Origin: Candidatus Rhodoferax bjergmarkensis | Lineage (GTDB): Bacteria; Pseudomonadota; Gammaproteobacteria; Burkholderiales; Burkholderiaceae_C | Length of the DNA: 64,000 nucleotides | Reading direction: 5' to 3' | NCBI GenBank assembly: GCA_016708345.1 | Contig: JADJFX010000043.1 | Coordinates: 1-64,000, forward strand | Shown here: one piece after another, positions 34,363 to 43,700 of the stretch | How the letters are laid out: every line of letters starts with the position of its first letter | How positions within the stretch are numbered: the first letter of the stretch is position 1 | Program-made: the position numbers and the translations under genes | Notes under the pieces: generated by a model | Databases searched by the model: none | What the model was told of the DNA's origin: nothing | What the model saw: the letters and a program-made list of their open reading frames with translations, nothing else

Positions 34363-35982
34363 TCAGGCCAAGGTCAGATTTTTCCCGATCAAGCGTTTGA
34401 TCAAGCCCTGGGTCAGGCGGTTGGTGATGCCGTAAATGGACAGCTGCGGGTTGGCCCCAATGCTGGTCGGAAAGATCGAACCATCGTGAATCGACAGATT
34501 GTTCAGCTGCCAGTGAACTCCGTCCGGACGGGTTACCCCCATGTTTTCGCTGCCTGCCATGCCACAACCGCCCATCACGTGAGCGCTCACTACCTTGGTG
34601 AGCAAGGTTTTCATCGGGAACTCCTGGACCGCCCGCTGGGCCTGTGCCCATGTGGTGTAGGGCCGGGCCATTTCGTGCATGGGGAGCACCTGCTGGGCAC
34701 CGGCGGCAAACTGAATTTCCATCATGCTCAGCAGGGCGCGGCGGGCACCGTCCATGACGAAATCGGTCAGCGGGTAGTCCAGCACCGCCGATCCGTCCGC
34801 GCGCAGCGTCACCTGCCCGCCGGGAGATTGTTCATGAAACCCGTCGCGCAGCAAGGCCAGCAAGAGATGGGAATGGGGAAACTTTTTCAGCAGTTCCGCC
34901 TGGGCTTGGCCATAGCCCACCAGCGCCGAAGTAAAAAGCATGGGGTGCAGTGGCGAAGCCTCCAGTTTGAAGCCCATGGGCCCGTCAATGGCCTGGATGT
35001 CCATGAAGTGGTCGGTGTAAATGGTTTGAGGCGCTCCCGCCCAGGCCTGCACTTTTTGATCCATGATGGCACCCGACATCACCACCGGGTGCAAAAAAGT
35101 GCGCCGCCCCAGCCGCTCATACGGGTCGGGGGCCTGCGAGCGCAACAGCAATGCGGCTGAATTGATGGCTCCAGCTGCCAAAACAATATGTCTTGCTATT
35201 ATTTTGGTAGCTTTTGACCCATATTCAACGGGCGCAGAGTTCGGTTTGACTGCTATGCAGCGAACCGACTGCACGCGCCCCTCGGCAATTTCAAATTGCT
35301 CCGCCCGCGTCTCCACCAGCAAGATGGCCCCTTTTTCCAGCGCGGCCGGCAGGGTGGTGACCAGCATCGACTGCTTGGCATTGGTCGGGCAGCCCATGCC
35401 ACAGGAGCCCAGGTTCCAGCACCCTTTGACATTGCGCAAAATGGCCGCTGCCGGAATGCCCAGTTTGGCCGCACCACGGCGCAGCACGTCGTTGTTTTCA
35501 TTGGGCGGCGTGAGCCAGGGGGTGATGCTCAAACGGGTTTCGGCCTGCTGAAAATAAGGTGCCAGCCCGTCGTTGGTGTAATCCATCAGCCCATAGTGTT
35601 CCTGCCAATAAGCCAGCGTGCCGGCGGGTGTGCGAAACGAGCTGGTCCAGTTGACGGTTGTGCTGCCTCCCACGCAGCGCCCTTGCAAAATATTGATGCC
35701 TTTGTCTTTGGTTTTTCGCACGCCCCCCTCTTGGTACAGCGAGGCGTAGGCTTCGACTTCTTTCTGGTTGAAGTCAGCACTGCTCTGGAGCGGCCCTTCC
35801 TCCACAATGACCACTTTCAAACCGGCCCGGGTCAGCAACTCGGCGCTGATGCCTGCGCCCGCACCGGAGCCAATGATGGCCACGTCGCAAACCATTTTTT
35901 CGGGCCTTGTGCCGTAAGCGCCGCCAAGCACCTGCCAGCCACGTTTCAAACCCTCTTGAATAGGGTCATGCAATCTGCTCAT
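34363..35982 (-). CDS. GMC-family oxidoreductase (gluconate/choline dehydrogenase type)
   Basis: The product has 539 residues. The FAD-binding Rossmann motif is VAIIGSGAGAGISAELL, followed by QGRCVGGSTTVNW. The GMC C-terminal domain ends with VMGGCGMAG and LSIHDGSIFPTSIGANPQLS. The sequence CWNLGSCGMGCPTNAKQSML holds several cysteines typical of long-chain alcohol and related membrane GMC enzymes. It follows the 168-residue protein gene at 36004-36510 by 21 bases, and the two form a likely dehydrogenase pair in the inner membrane. A degenerate repeat copy encodes part of YGSKATKIIARHIV. The substrate is unknown. Confidence 0.87.
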   Translation of the reverse strand: MSRLHDPIQEGLKRGWQVLGGAYGTRPEKMVCDVAIIGSGAGAGISAELLTRAGLKVVIVEEGPLQSSADFNQKEVEAYASLYQEGGVRKTKDKGINILQGRCVGGSTTVNWTSSFRTPAGTLAYWQEHYGLMDYTNDGLAPYFQQAETRLSITPWLTPPNENNDVLRRGAAKLGIPAAAILRNVKGCWNLGSCGMGCPTNAKQSMLVTTLPAALEKGAILLVETRAEQFEIAEGRVQSVRCIAVKPNSAPVEYGSKATKIIARHIVLAAGAINSAALLLRSQAPDPYERLGRRTFLHPVVMSGAIMDQKVQAWAGAPQTIYTDHFMDIQAIDGPMGFKLEASPLHPMLFTSALVGYGQAQAELLKKFPHSHLLLALLRDGFHEQSPGGQVTLRADGSAVLDYPLTDFVMDGARRALLSMMEIQFAAGAQQVLPMHEMARPYTTWAQAQRAVQEFPMKTLLTKVVSAHVMGGCGMAGSENMGVTRPDGVHWQLNNLSIHDGSIFPTSIGANPQLSIYGITNRLTQGLIKRLIGKNLTLA

Positions 35983-36003
35983 AAATGAAAAACACCTTGA
36001 AAA

Positions 36004-36510
36004 TCAAATGTAAACAGGGCCTGGGTAGCCCATGGCCTCCCAGGTGCTGGCATCGGAAAAATAGGATGCCCCCACGATGTCGTGCAGCCCATGGTAGATC
36101 TGCTGGCGCGGTGCCAGGCGGGAAAAGCGCATGGACTGCAAGGCTTGCTGCACCTGCGCCACGCTGGCGTCTGGCCAATCGGGGGCCAGGCCGGCCAGCA
36201 GACGGCGCCCGGCTCCCAGGCACAGCAGGCTGACCAACTGGGACAACTCGGCCTGCACATGCACCGGCAAGCCTTTCACCAGTGTTTCAAACCGGGGGAG
36301 CATGGCCTCCAGCGCCGCATCCCTGGCCTTGGGTTCTGGCGGCAGCGTGCCATTGAGCATGGCGCGCGCCACGCTGGCCAACATTTGGCGTGCGCCAGCG
36401 CTCAATCGGCCCTGGCGCAGGCCTGGCTCCACCAGCCCTGCGCCAAGGCCGGCTACGAGCAAAATGGCAGCGGATACGCCGCCGAGCTTGAGCAGTGTTC
36501 GTCTTTTCAT
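36004..36510 (-). CDS. Small Tat-type subunit of the GMC dehydrogenase (gluconate 2-dehydrogenase subunit 3-like)
   Basis: The product has 168 residues. The N-terminus MKRRTLLKLGGVSAAILLVAG is a twin-arginine-like or membrane-anchoring signal. The rest is helical and resembles the small chaperone-like subunits that accompany membrane GMC dehydrogenases. It begins the unit with the GMC gene downstream. The pairing is strong from context, and the family call is by position and general resemblance rather than by a clear motif. Confidence 0.7.
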   Translation of the reverse strand: MKRRTLLKLGGVSAAILLVAGLGAGLVEPGLRQGRLSAGARQMLASVARAMLNGTLPPEPKARDAALEAMLPRFETLVKGLPVHVQAELSQLVSLLCLGAGRRLLAGLAPDWPDASVAQVQQALQSMRFSRLAPRQQIYHGLHDIVGASYFSDASTWEAMGYPGPVYI

Positions 36511-36595
36511 GCGTTTAATACTTCATACTTCACAAATCAGGCAAATGCTGCAAGAGAACCCGACACTGGATAGACTAAAGGCTCAGGGAGGGCAC

Positions 36596-37786
36596 ATGCA
36601 ACTTATCGATTCCATCGTAACCCAGGCCAGCGCAATGGCAGCCATTCGGCGCGATCTTCACGCGCACCCCGAATTGTGCTTTGAAGAGGTCCGCACGGCC
36701 GACCTGGTGGCGCGCAAGCTGACCGAGTGGGGCATTCCCATGCACCGTGGTTTGGGCAAAACCGGCGTGGTGGGCATTGTGCAAAACGGCACGTCAACGC
36801 GCGCCATTGGCCTGCGCGCCGACATGGATGCGCTGCCCATGCAAGAGTTCAACACCTTTGAGCACGCCAGCAAACACCCCGGCAAGATGCACGCCTGCGG
36901 CCACGACGGCCACACCGCCACCCTGCTGGCAGCCGCCCAGCACCTGGCAACCCAGCGCAATTTTGACGGCACGGTCTACCTGATCTTTCAACCCGCAGAA
37001 GAAGGCGGCGGCGGCGCGCGCGAAATGATTCAAGGCGGCTTGTTTGACAAATTCCCTATGGAAGCGGTGTTTGGCATGCACAACTGGCCCGGTGCCCACG
37101 TGGGGCACTTTGCCGTCAGCGCCGGGCCGGTCATGGCGTCGAGCAACGAATTCAAAATCACCATCCGTGGCAAGGGTGGCCATGCTGCCATGCCACACAA
37201 CGCGCTGGACCCGGTGCCAGTGGCCTGCCAGCTGGTGCAGGCTTTCCAGACCATCATCAGCCGCAATGTCAAACCGATTGATGCCGGGGTCATTTCAGTC
37301 ACCATGATTCACGCGGGCGAAGCCACCAACGTCATCCCCAACCGCTGTGAACTGCAGGGCACGGTACGCACCTTCACACTGGAGGTGCTGGACCTGATTG
37401 AGCAGCGCATGCGCCAGATTGCCGAAAGCGTCTGCGCCGCATTTGAGATGGATTGTTCGTTTGAGTTTTCGCGCAATTACCCGCCTACCATCAACTCCGC
37501 GCCAGAAGCCGAGTTTGCACGCAAGGTGATGGCCAGCATTGTGGGTGATGCGCGGGTGCTGGTGCAGGAGCCGACCATGGGGGCGGAAGACTTTTCCTAC
37601 ATGCTGCAGGCCAGGCCGGGTTGTTACTGCTTCATCTCAAACGGCGATGGCGCGCACCGTGCCCTGGGGCACGGCGAGGGGCCATGCATGCTGCACAACC
37701 CCAGCTACGACTTCAATGATGCGCTGATTCCGCTGGGTGCCACCTACTGGGTGCGGCTGGCCGAAGCGTGGCTGCAGGCCAAATAG
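36596..37786 (+). CDS. M20-family amidohydrolase (hippurate hydrolase/aminoacylase type)
   Basis: I chose the ATG at 36596 because GGGAGG lies 5 bases upstream; the frame is open further back across the neighbouring gene. The product has 396 residues. Metal ligands appear in MHACGHDGHTATLLAAA, the catalytic Glu pair in FQPAEEGGGGAREM, and later in MHNWPG and EPTMGAEDFSYML. The central dimerisation domain has IRGKGGHAAMPHNALDPV. It hydrolyses N-acyl or N-aryl amino acids in the cytoplasm. It is divergent from the GMC pair. Confidence 0.9.
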   Translation: MQLIDSIVTQASAMAAIRRDLHAHPELCFEEVRTADLVARKLTEWGIPMHRGLGKTGVVGIVQNGTSTRAIGLRADMDALPMQEFNTFEHASKHPGKMHACGHDGHTATLLAAAQHLATQRNFDGTVYLIFQPAEEGGGGAREMIQGGLFDKFPMEAVFGMHNWPGAHVGHFAVSAGPVMASSNEFKITIRGKGGHAAMPHNALDPVPVACQLVQAFQTIISRNVKPIDAGVISVTMIHAGEATNVIPNRCELQGTVRTFTLEVLDLIEQRMRQIAESVCAAFEMDCSFEFSRNYPPTINSAPEAEFARKVMASIVGDARVLVQEPTMGAEDFSYMLQARPGCYCFISNGDGAHRALGHGEGPCMLHNPSYDFNDALIPLGATYWVRLAEAWLQAK

Positions 37787-37806
37787 GCTTTCAAAGCAGC
37801 CATTTT

Positions 37807-37852
37807 GCTATTCAATTAATAGCTGCTCGCGCACGTTCTATATGCGCAAAGT
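37807..37852 (+). repeat. Dispersed palindromic repeat overlapping the coaX stop
   Basis: It reads ATTAATAGCTGCTCGCGCAC then TATATGCGCAAAGTGCC. The stop codon of coaX (TAG at 37838-37840 on the minus strand) lies within it. Confidence 0.75.
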
Positions 37853-38626
37853 GCCAATTTCTTCTTTAAACCGGCGGCTCGCCATTTCCAGCAGACCGTC
37901 AAAAATCAGGTTGTCCACCAGTTCGAACTCGCGCGACATGTTGGGTGCCATTTTCCAGCCCGCACCGCCGGTCATGATGCATTTGGGCTCGGCCCCGCAG
38001 TGGGTACGCACATGCTGCACCATGAGTTCCACAGCCCCGGCAATGGCGAAGGTGCCGCCGCTGGTGAGTGCGTCACTGGTGTTGGTGGGAAACTCCCGCA
38101 CTTCGCCGGTGGGCACATGCAAGCCAGCGGTACCGGACTCCAGTGCGCGCAACATGATGCCGTGGCCAGGCAGGATGAGGCCGCCCAAAAAGCGGCCGCT
38201 GGCGTCAATGGCCTCGACCGTGACGGCGGTCCCCACCATGACCACCACCATCGGGCGCGCCGGGCCTTGGGCCAGCGAACGATGCCAGGCACCGATCATG
38301 GCCACCCAGCGGTCAGCGCCCAGCCGCGAGGGGTAGTCGTAGCCATTGGTCAGCCCGGCCTCCGTGGCACGGGAAACCACCCAATGGGGCTCCACCTCCC
38401 AGATTTCAAGCTGCTCCTGAATCCGGCGCTTGAGGGCGTCGCCCGCCACAATGCAGCCCATCATGCAGGTGGGCGGTGCCAGCGTGGCCCAAGCGCCATC
38501 GGCCAGCTTGTCAATGTTTTCCAGGAACTCGGCCCCTTGGGCCAAAAGCGCTGCCTTGGGATGTGGGTTTTGGTAAAGCGCCCACTTGAGACGGGTGTTG
38601 CCAACGTCAATTGCCAGAAATGTCAT
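37838..38626 (-). CDS. coaX: Type III pantothenate kinase
   Basis: I chose the ATG at 38626 (MTFLAIDVGNTRLKWALY), where the ASKHA-type phosphate-binding motif DVGNTRLKW begins. The product has 262 residues. Further motifs are RLGADRWVAMIGAWH, VMVGTAVTVEAIDASG and FLGGLILPGHGIM. It phosphorylates pantothenate, the first step of coenzyme A synthesis. In this family birA is often next door, but it is not here. The last codons are formed by the dispersed repeat. Confidence 0.92.
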   Translation of the reverse strand: MTFLAIDVGNTRLKWALYQNPHPKAALLAQGAEFLENIDKLADGAWATLAPPTCMMGCIVAGDALKRRIQEQLEIWEVEPHWVVSRATEAGLTNGYDYPSRLGADRWVAMIGAWHRSLAQGPARPMVVVMVGTAVTVEAIDASGRFLGGLILPGHGIMLRALESGTAGLHVPTGEVREFPTNTSDALTSGGTFAIAGAVELMVQHVRTHCGAEPKCIMTGGAGWKMAPNMSREFELVDNLIFDGLLEMASRRFKEEIGTLRI

Positions 38627-38670
38627 GCGCGGATTATCGTCAAAGCGGTCTGATCGCCAAATTGCGCACA

Positions 38671-39783
38671 CTAGCCTTGACGCCAGGGCAGGCCATGCCA
38701 GCGCCAGCCACCCTGCTTGCCGCGCTGGGCGTGCTGGTCGGGGTCGCCTTCAAAACCTTCGAGCACGTTGTACGCCACCAGCCCCAGTTCAGTCGCTCGT
38801 TTGGCTGCAGCCACCGAGCGCACGCCGCTGCGGCACAGCAGCAGCAGTTTTTGCCCGCCCGCTGACGCAGCCTTGAGGCCCTCGTCGAAATGGGCATTCA
38901 TCACCATGCCCGGCCACTGCTTCCAGGCCAGCGCCACGGCACCGGGGACAAAACCCACCCATTCGCGCTCGGCATCGGTTCGCACATCCACCAGCACGGC
39001 CTGCCCGGCCTGCCACCACTGGCAAGCCAGCTGGGGCGACACATCGCCGGCATAGCCCGGTGCCGGACGCGGGCGGTGCAGCGCCTGGGCCACCGCATCG
39101 TGCCGCAAGCCTGAACTCAGGTTCACGGGGTTGGCCTGGTCGGCGCTCTGGGGGCTGGGCAAATGCAGCGCCGCCATGTTGGCACCAAACTCGGCCAGCG
39201 TTTTGCCAGCCACAAGAGGATTGCCAGCTTTTTCTGCCCCGATGGTGGAATGGCTGCGCCCCTGGTAGTCGTGGCCCGGCCACACCTGGGTGGCGTCGGG
39301 CAGCTTGAACAAAATGTGCGTCAGGCTGTGGAACATTGCCTCGGTGCTGCCGGAGGCCAGGTCGGTGCGGCCACAGCCATGGATGAGCAAGGTGTCGCCA
39401 GTAAACACGTGATCGCGCCACACATAACTCATGGCACCCGAGGTATGCCCCGGCGTGTGCAGCGCCCGAATACTCTCCTGGCCAAACGTCAGCGTGTCGC
39501 CATCACCGAGTTGCACAGCGGCGGTCCCGATGCCGCAGCCCTGGGGCGCAGCAGTCTTGGCACCGGCCAGCTCGGCCAACTGCCCGGCGCTGGTGATGTG
39601 GTCCGAGTGGGCGTGGGTTTCCACCGACCACAGCAGCTTGAGGCCATATTGGCGCAGCACGGCCAGGTCGCGCTCCAGTTGCGCCTGGACCGGGTCAATG
39701 ATGAGCGCATCACGCGTGGTTTCATCAAACAGCACATAGCTGTAGCTGCAGGTGGCGGGGTCAAAAAGCTGGATGGGTTGCAT
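38671..39783 (-). CDS. Persulfide dioxygenase-rhodanese fusion protein
   Basis: The product has 370 residues. The first 250 are an ETHE1-type MBL domain (ETHAHSDHITSAGQLAEL, LHTPGHTSGAMSYV, VFTGDTLLIHGCGRTDLASG, PGHDYQGR). The last 100 are a rhodanese domain with the active-site cysteine in LLLLCRSGVRSVAAA. The domain order is that of known PDO-rhodanese fusions, which oxidise glutathione persulfide to sulfite and can move sulfur to a thiol acceptor. It therefore acts in sulfide detoxification in the cytoplasm. No sulfide:quinone oxidoreductase gene is nearby. Confidence 0.88.
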   Translation of the reverse strand: MQPIQLFDPATCSYSYVLFDETTRDALIIDPVQAQLERDLAVLRQYGLKLLWSVETHAHSDHITSAGQLAELAGAKTAAPQGCGIGTAAVQLGDGDTLTFGQESIRALHTPGHTSGAMSYVWRDHVFTGDTLLIHGCGRTDLASGSTEAMFHSLTHILFKLPDATQVWPGHDYQGRSHSTIGAEKAGNPLVAGKTLAEFGANMAALHLPSPQSADQANPVNLSSGLRHDAVAQALHRPRPAPGYAGDVSPQLACQWWQAGQAVLVDVRTDAEREWVGFVPGAVALAWKQWPGMVMNAHFDEGLKAASAGGQKLLLLCRSGVRSVAAAKRATELGLVAYNVLEGFEGDPDQHAQRGKQGGWRWHGLPWRQG

Positions 39784-39811
39784 GGATGTTTCGCTCAGGA
39801 TGTTTCGCTCA
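39784..39811. repeat. 14-bp tandem direct duplication
   Basis: The unit GGATGTTTCGCTCA occurs twice in a row, immediately upstream of the persulfide dioxygenase start codon. It may affect ribosome binding or be a simple slippage product. Confidence 0.8.
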
Positions 39812-39958
39812 ATGGGGCACGAGCATGCGACTTTAAAAGAATTCGGTTGCCTGCTGTTTTAGTGGCACCTTTGACGAGTTGGTTTTTTGACACGCGCCAG
39901 CAGCCTCATTGGGGCTAAACTGATTTTTCACCCTCCCTTGAACCCACTGGAACACATC

Positions 39959-40735
39959 ATGCGCATCAACCAGCCTGCCCTCTCGCTCGCAGTCGCCGCT
40001 CTGTTGGCAACCTTCACCCTGACAACGCCCGCAGCCGAGCCCAAAGGCCATGCAGCCCATCACCCAGCCCACTGGGGCTACAGCGGCGAACAAGGTGCCA
40101 ACCATTGGGGGTCCATGGAGCCTGGCTTTGCGCTTTGCAAGAACGGCAAAGAGCAGTCACCGATCGACATCAAGATGGCAGGGTCGGGAAAACCTTCGGC
40201 CATCGACTTTGGCTACGCACAAAGTGGTGCCGAGGTGATCAACAACGGCCACACCATTCAGGTGAATGTGGCGAACGGCGGCTCCATCAAGCTCGATGGA
40301 ACAGACTACACCTTGCTGCAATTTCACTTTCACACACCGAGCGAAGAAAAAATCGGCGGCAAAGCCTACCCGTTGGTGGCCCATTTGGTTCACAAAAGTG
40401 CCGCCGGCCAACTGGCAGTGGTCGCTGTTTTGTTTGAAGTGGGCGATGAAAACCAGGCACTGAAGCCCGTTTTTTCGGCCCTGCCCGCCAAGGAAGGTGA
40501 AGCCACAAAGTTGACGTCCGGGTTCAATGCTTCGGCCATTTTGCCGGCCTACAAGGGCCACTACAAATTCATGGGCTCTTTGACCACACCCCCGTGCAGC
40601 GAAGGCGTGCGTTGGCAAGTCATGAAGCAGCGGGTGGAACTGTCCAAGCAACAGCTGGACGCCTTTCGCAAGCTCTTCCCGATGAATGCCCGTCCTGTGC
40701 AGCCTTTGAACGGGCGCAAGGTCGAGGAAAGTTGA
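39959..40735 (+). CDS. Carbonic anhydrase, alpha class, periplasmic
   Basis: The ATG at 39959 begins a signal peptide (MRINQPALSLAVAALLATFT, cleavage near PAAE). The product has 258 residues. Alpha-class features are HWGYSGEQGANHWG, EQSPIDI, the zinc pair in LLQFHFHTPSE and the third His in LVAHLVHK. The C-terminal TTPPCSEGVRWQVM completes the active site. It hydrates CO2 in the periplasm. It is unrelated in sequence to the beta-class enzyme at 19741. The icmF operator begins 24 bases after its stop. Confidence 0.93.
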   Translation: MRINQPALSLAVAALLATFTLTTPAAEPKGHAAHHPAHWGYSGEQGANHWGSMEPGFALCKNGKEQSPIDIKMAGSGKPSAIDFGYAQSGAEVINNGHTIQVNVANGGSIKLDGTDYTLLQFHFHTPSEEKIGGKAYPLVAHLVHKSAAGQLAVVAVLFEVGDENQALKPVFSALPAKEGEATKLTSGFNASAILPAYKGHYKFMGSLTTPPCSEGVRWQVMKQRVELSKQQLDAFRKLFPMNARPVQPLNGRKVEES

Positions 40736-40758
40736 GCTAAGGCTGCAAATGGTTTACA

Positions 40759-40782
40759 GTTGACGTTTACGTAAACGTCAAC
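40759..40782. promoter_or_regulatory. Perfect 24-bp palindrome before icmF, probable LiuR operator
   Basis: The half-site GTTGACGTTTAC is followed by its exact reverse complement. The inner 22 bases are identical to those at 22191-22214. It ends 13 bases before the icmF ATG, so a bound regulator would cover the promoter or ribosome-binding region. Confidence 0.8.
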
Positions 40783-40795
40783 CAAGAAGCCGCCA

Positions 40796-43700
40796 ATGCC
40801 CGACCTTTCCGCCGAATTCAAAGCCCTGGCCACCTACCGCCCCACCCACAAAGTCCGCTTTGTCACGGCGGCCAGCCTGTTTGACGGGCACGATGCGGCC
40901 ATCAACATCATGCGCCGCATTCTGCAAAGCATGGGTGCCGAGGTGATCCACCTAGGGCACAACCGCAGTGTGGACGAGGTGGTGACGGCTGCACTGCAAG
41001 AGGATGTGCAGGGTATTGCCATCAGCTCTTACCAGGGCGGGCACGTGGAATACTTCAAGTACATGGTGGATTTGCTGAGAAGCAGGGGCGGTGCCCACAT
41101 CAAGGTGTTTGGCGGCGGCGGCGGCGTCATCGTGCCGGCTGAGATTGCCGAACTGCAGGCCTATGGCGTCGCCCGCATCTACAGCCCGCAAGACGGCCAG
41201 CGCATGGGGCTGGCGGGCATGATTGGCGAGATGGTGATGCGCTGCGACCACGACCTGTGCAGCTACGCCCCCACCGATCTGACGGCCATCCAGGGCCACA
41301 CCGAGGCCAGTTGGCGCGCGCTGGCGCAGTGGCTGACCGCTGTTGAAAATAACAAGGCAAATCTGGCTCTTGCGCAGGTAATACGTGCGCAAGCAGCTAC
41401 CAAAAACATAGCAGTTATCGGCATCACCGGCACCGGCGGCGCGGGCAAGTCGTCACTGACCGACGAGCTGATTCGCCGCTTGCGGCTGGACCAGGGCGAC
41501 AGCTTGCGGGTGGCGCTGATTTCCATCGACCCGAGTCGGCGCAAGAGTGGCGGTGCGCTGCTGGGTGACCGTATCCGGATGAACGCCATTGGCCCTTGGC
41601 ACGCCAACGCTCGCCCTGAGCTTGTCGAAGGGCTCGCGAAGGGGGACTCTGGCCAGCGCGTGTTCATGCGCAGCCTTGCCACGCGCAACTTTGGCAGCGA
41701 AATCAGCGCAGCCTTGCCGGATGTGATTGCCGCCTGCAAGGTGGCCGGGTTCAATTTGATCGTGGTGGAGACCTCGGGCATCGGCCAGGGCGATGCAGCC
41801 ATCGTGCCGCTGGTGGATGTGCCCATTTACGTGATGACGCCCGAGTTTGGCGCGGCCAGCCAGCTGGAAAAAATCGACATGCTGGACTTTGCCGAGTTCG
41901 TCGCCATCAACAAGTTCGACCGCAAGGGTGCCGTCGATGCCCTGCGCGACGTGGCCAAGCAAGTGCAGCGCAACCGCGAAGCGTTTAGTACGCCACCCGA
42001 ACAGATGCCGGTGTTTGGCACCATGGCCGCGCGCTTTAATGATGACGGCGTGACCGCGCTGTACCAGGCGCTGCTGCCGCGCCTGCAGGCGCTGGGCGTG
42101 CCCATGTCTGCAGCAGGCACCCTGCCCCTTGTGAGCGTGCGCCACAGCTCCAACCAGACGCCGGTGCTACCCGCCGCCCGCACCCGTTACCTGGCCGACA
42201 TCAGCGACACGGTGCGTGGCTACAAGGCCCGCGCCCGCGCGCAGGCTGTTTTGGCCAGAGAAGTGCAGCAGCTGCGCGCCTCGGCCCGGATGCTGGAAGC
42301 GGCCAAGGTGGAGGCGACCAGCGCTGTGCCCGCCTTGCATGGGCTGGCGGCCCAGCGCGAAGCACAACTGGGCAGTTCGGAGCGCAAGCTGATTGACCAG
42401 TGGTCCGCGCTGCAACAGGCCTACGCGGGTGACGAATATGTGGTCAAAATTCGCCCAGATACTGCGCAAGCCCGAGAAATCCGCACCGCCCTCACCACCA
42501 AATCGCTCTCCGGCACCACCATCCGCAAGGTGGCCCTGCCCACCTATGAAGACCATGGTGAAATTTTGAAATGGCTGATGCTGGACAACGTGCCCGGCAG
42601 CTACCCCTACACCGCGGGCACCTTTGCCTTCAAGCGCGAGGGTGAAGACCCGACCCGCATGTTCGCCGGTGAAGGTGATGCCTTTCGCACCAACCGGCGC
42701 TTCAAGCTGCTCAGCGAGGGCATGGCCGCCAAGCGTCTGTCCACCGCGTTTGACTCGGTCACGCTCTACGGCAACGACCCCGATCCGCGCCCGGACATCT
42801 ACGGCAAGGTGGGCAACTCGGGCGTTTCCATTGCCACGCTGGACGATTTGAAGGTGCTGTACAGCGGCTTCGATTTATGCAACCCGGCCACCAGCGTGTC
42901 GATGACCATCAACGGCCCGGCGCCGACGATTTTGGCCATGTTCATGAATGCGGCGATTGACCAGAACATTGACAAATTCAAACTCGAAAATGGCCGCGAG
43001 CCCAGCAACACCGAGGCGGAGAAAATCCGCGAGTGGGTGCTGGCCAATGTGCGCGGCACCGTGCAGGCCGACATTCTGAAAGAAGACCAGGGCCAGAACA
43101 CCTGCATCTTCTCGACCGAATTTTCTTTAAAAGTGATGGGCGACATTGCCGAGTATTTTGTGCAGCACAACGTGCGCAACTTTTACAGCGTGTCCATCAG
43201 CGGCTACCACATTGCCGAAGCCGGGGCCAACCCGATCAGCCAGCTCGCCTTCACGCTGTCCAACGGCTTCACGCTGGTGGAAGCCTATCTGGCGCGCGGC
43301 ATGCACATTGACGACTTCGCGCCCAACCTCTCCTTCTTCTTCAGCAACGGCATGGACCCCGAATACACCGTGCTGGGCCGGGTGGCGCGCCGCATCTGGG
43401 CGGTTGCCATGCGCGAAAAATACGGTGCCAATGAGCGCAGCCAAAAGCTCAAGTACCACATCCAGACCAGTGGCCGCAGCCTGCACGCGCAGGAAATCCA
43501 GTTCAACGACATCCGCACCACGCTGCAGGCTTTGATTGCCATTTACGACAATTGCAACAGCCTGCACACCAACGCCTTTGACGAAGCCATCACCACGCCT
43601 TCTGAAGAGTCGGTGCGCCGCGCCATGGCCATCCAGCTCATCATCAACCGCGAGTGGGGCTTGGCCAAGAACGAGAACCCGTCACAAGGTGCCTTCATCA

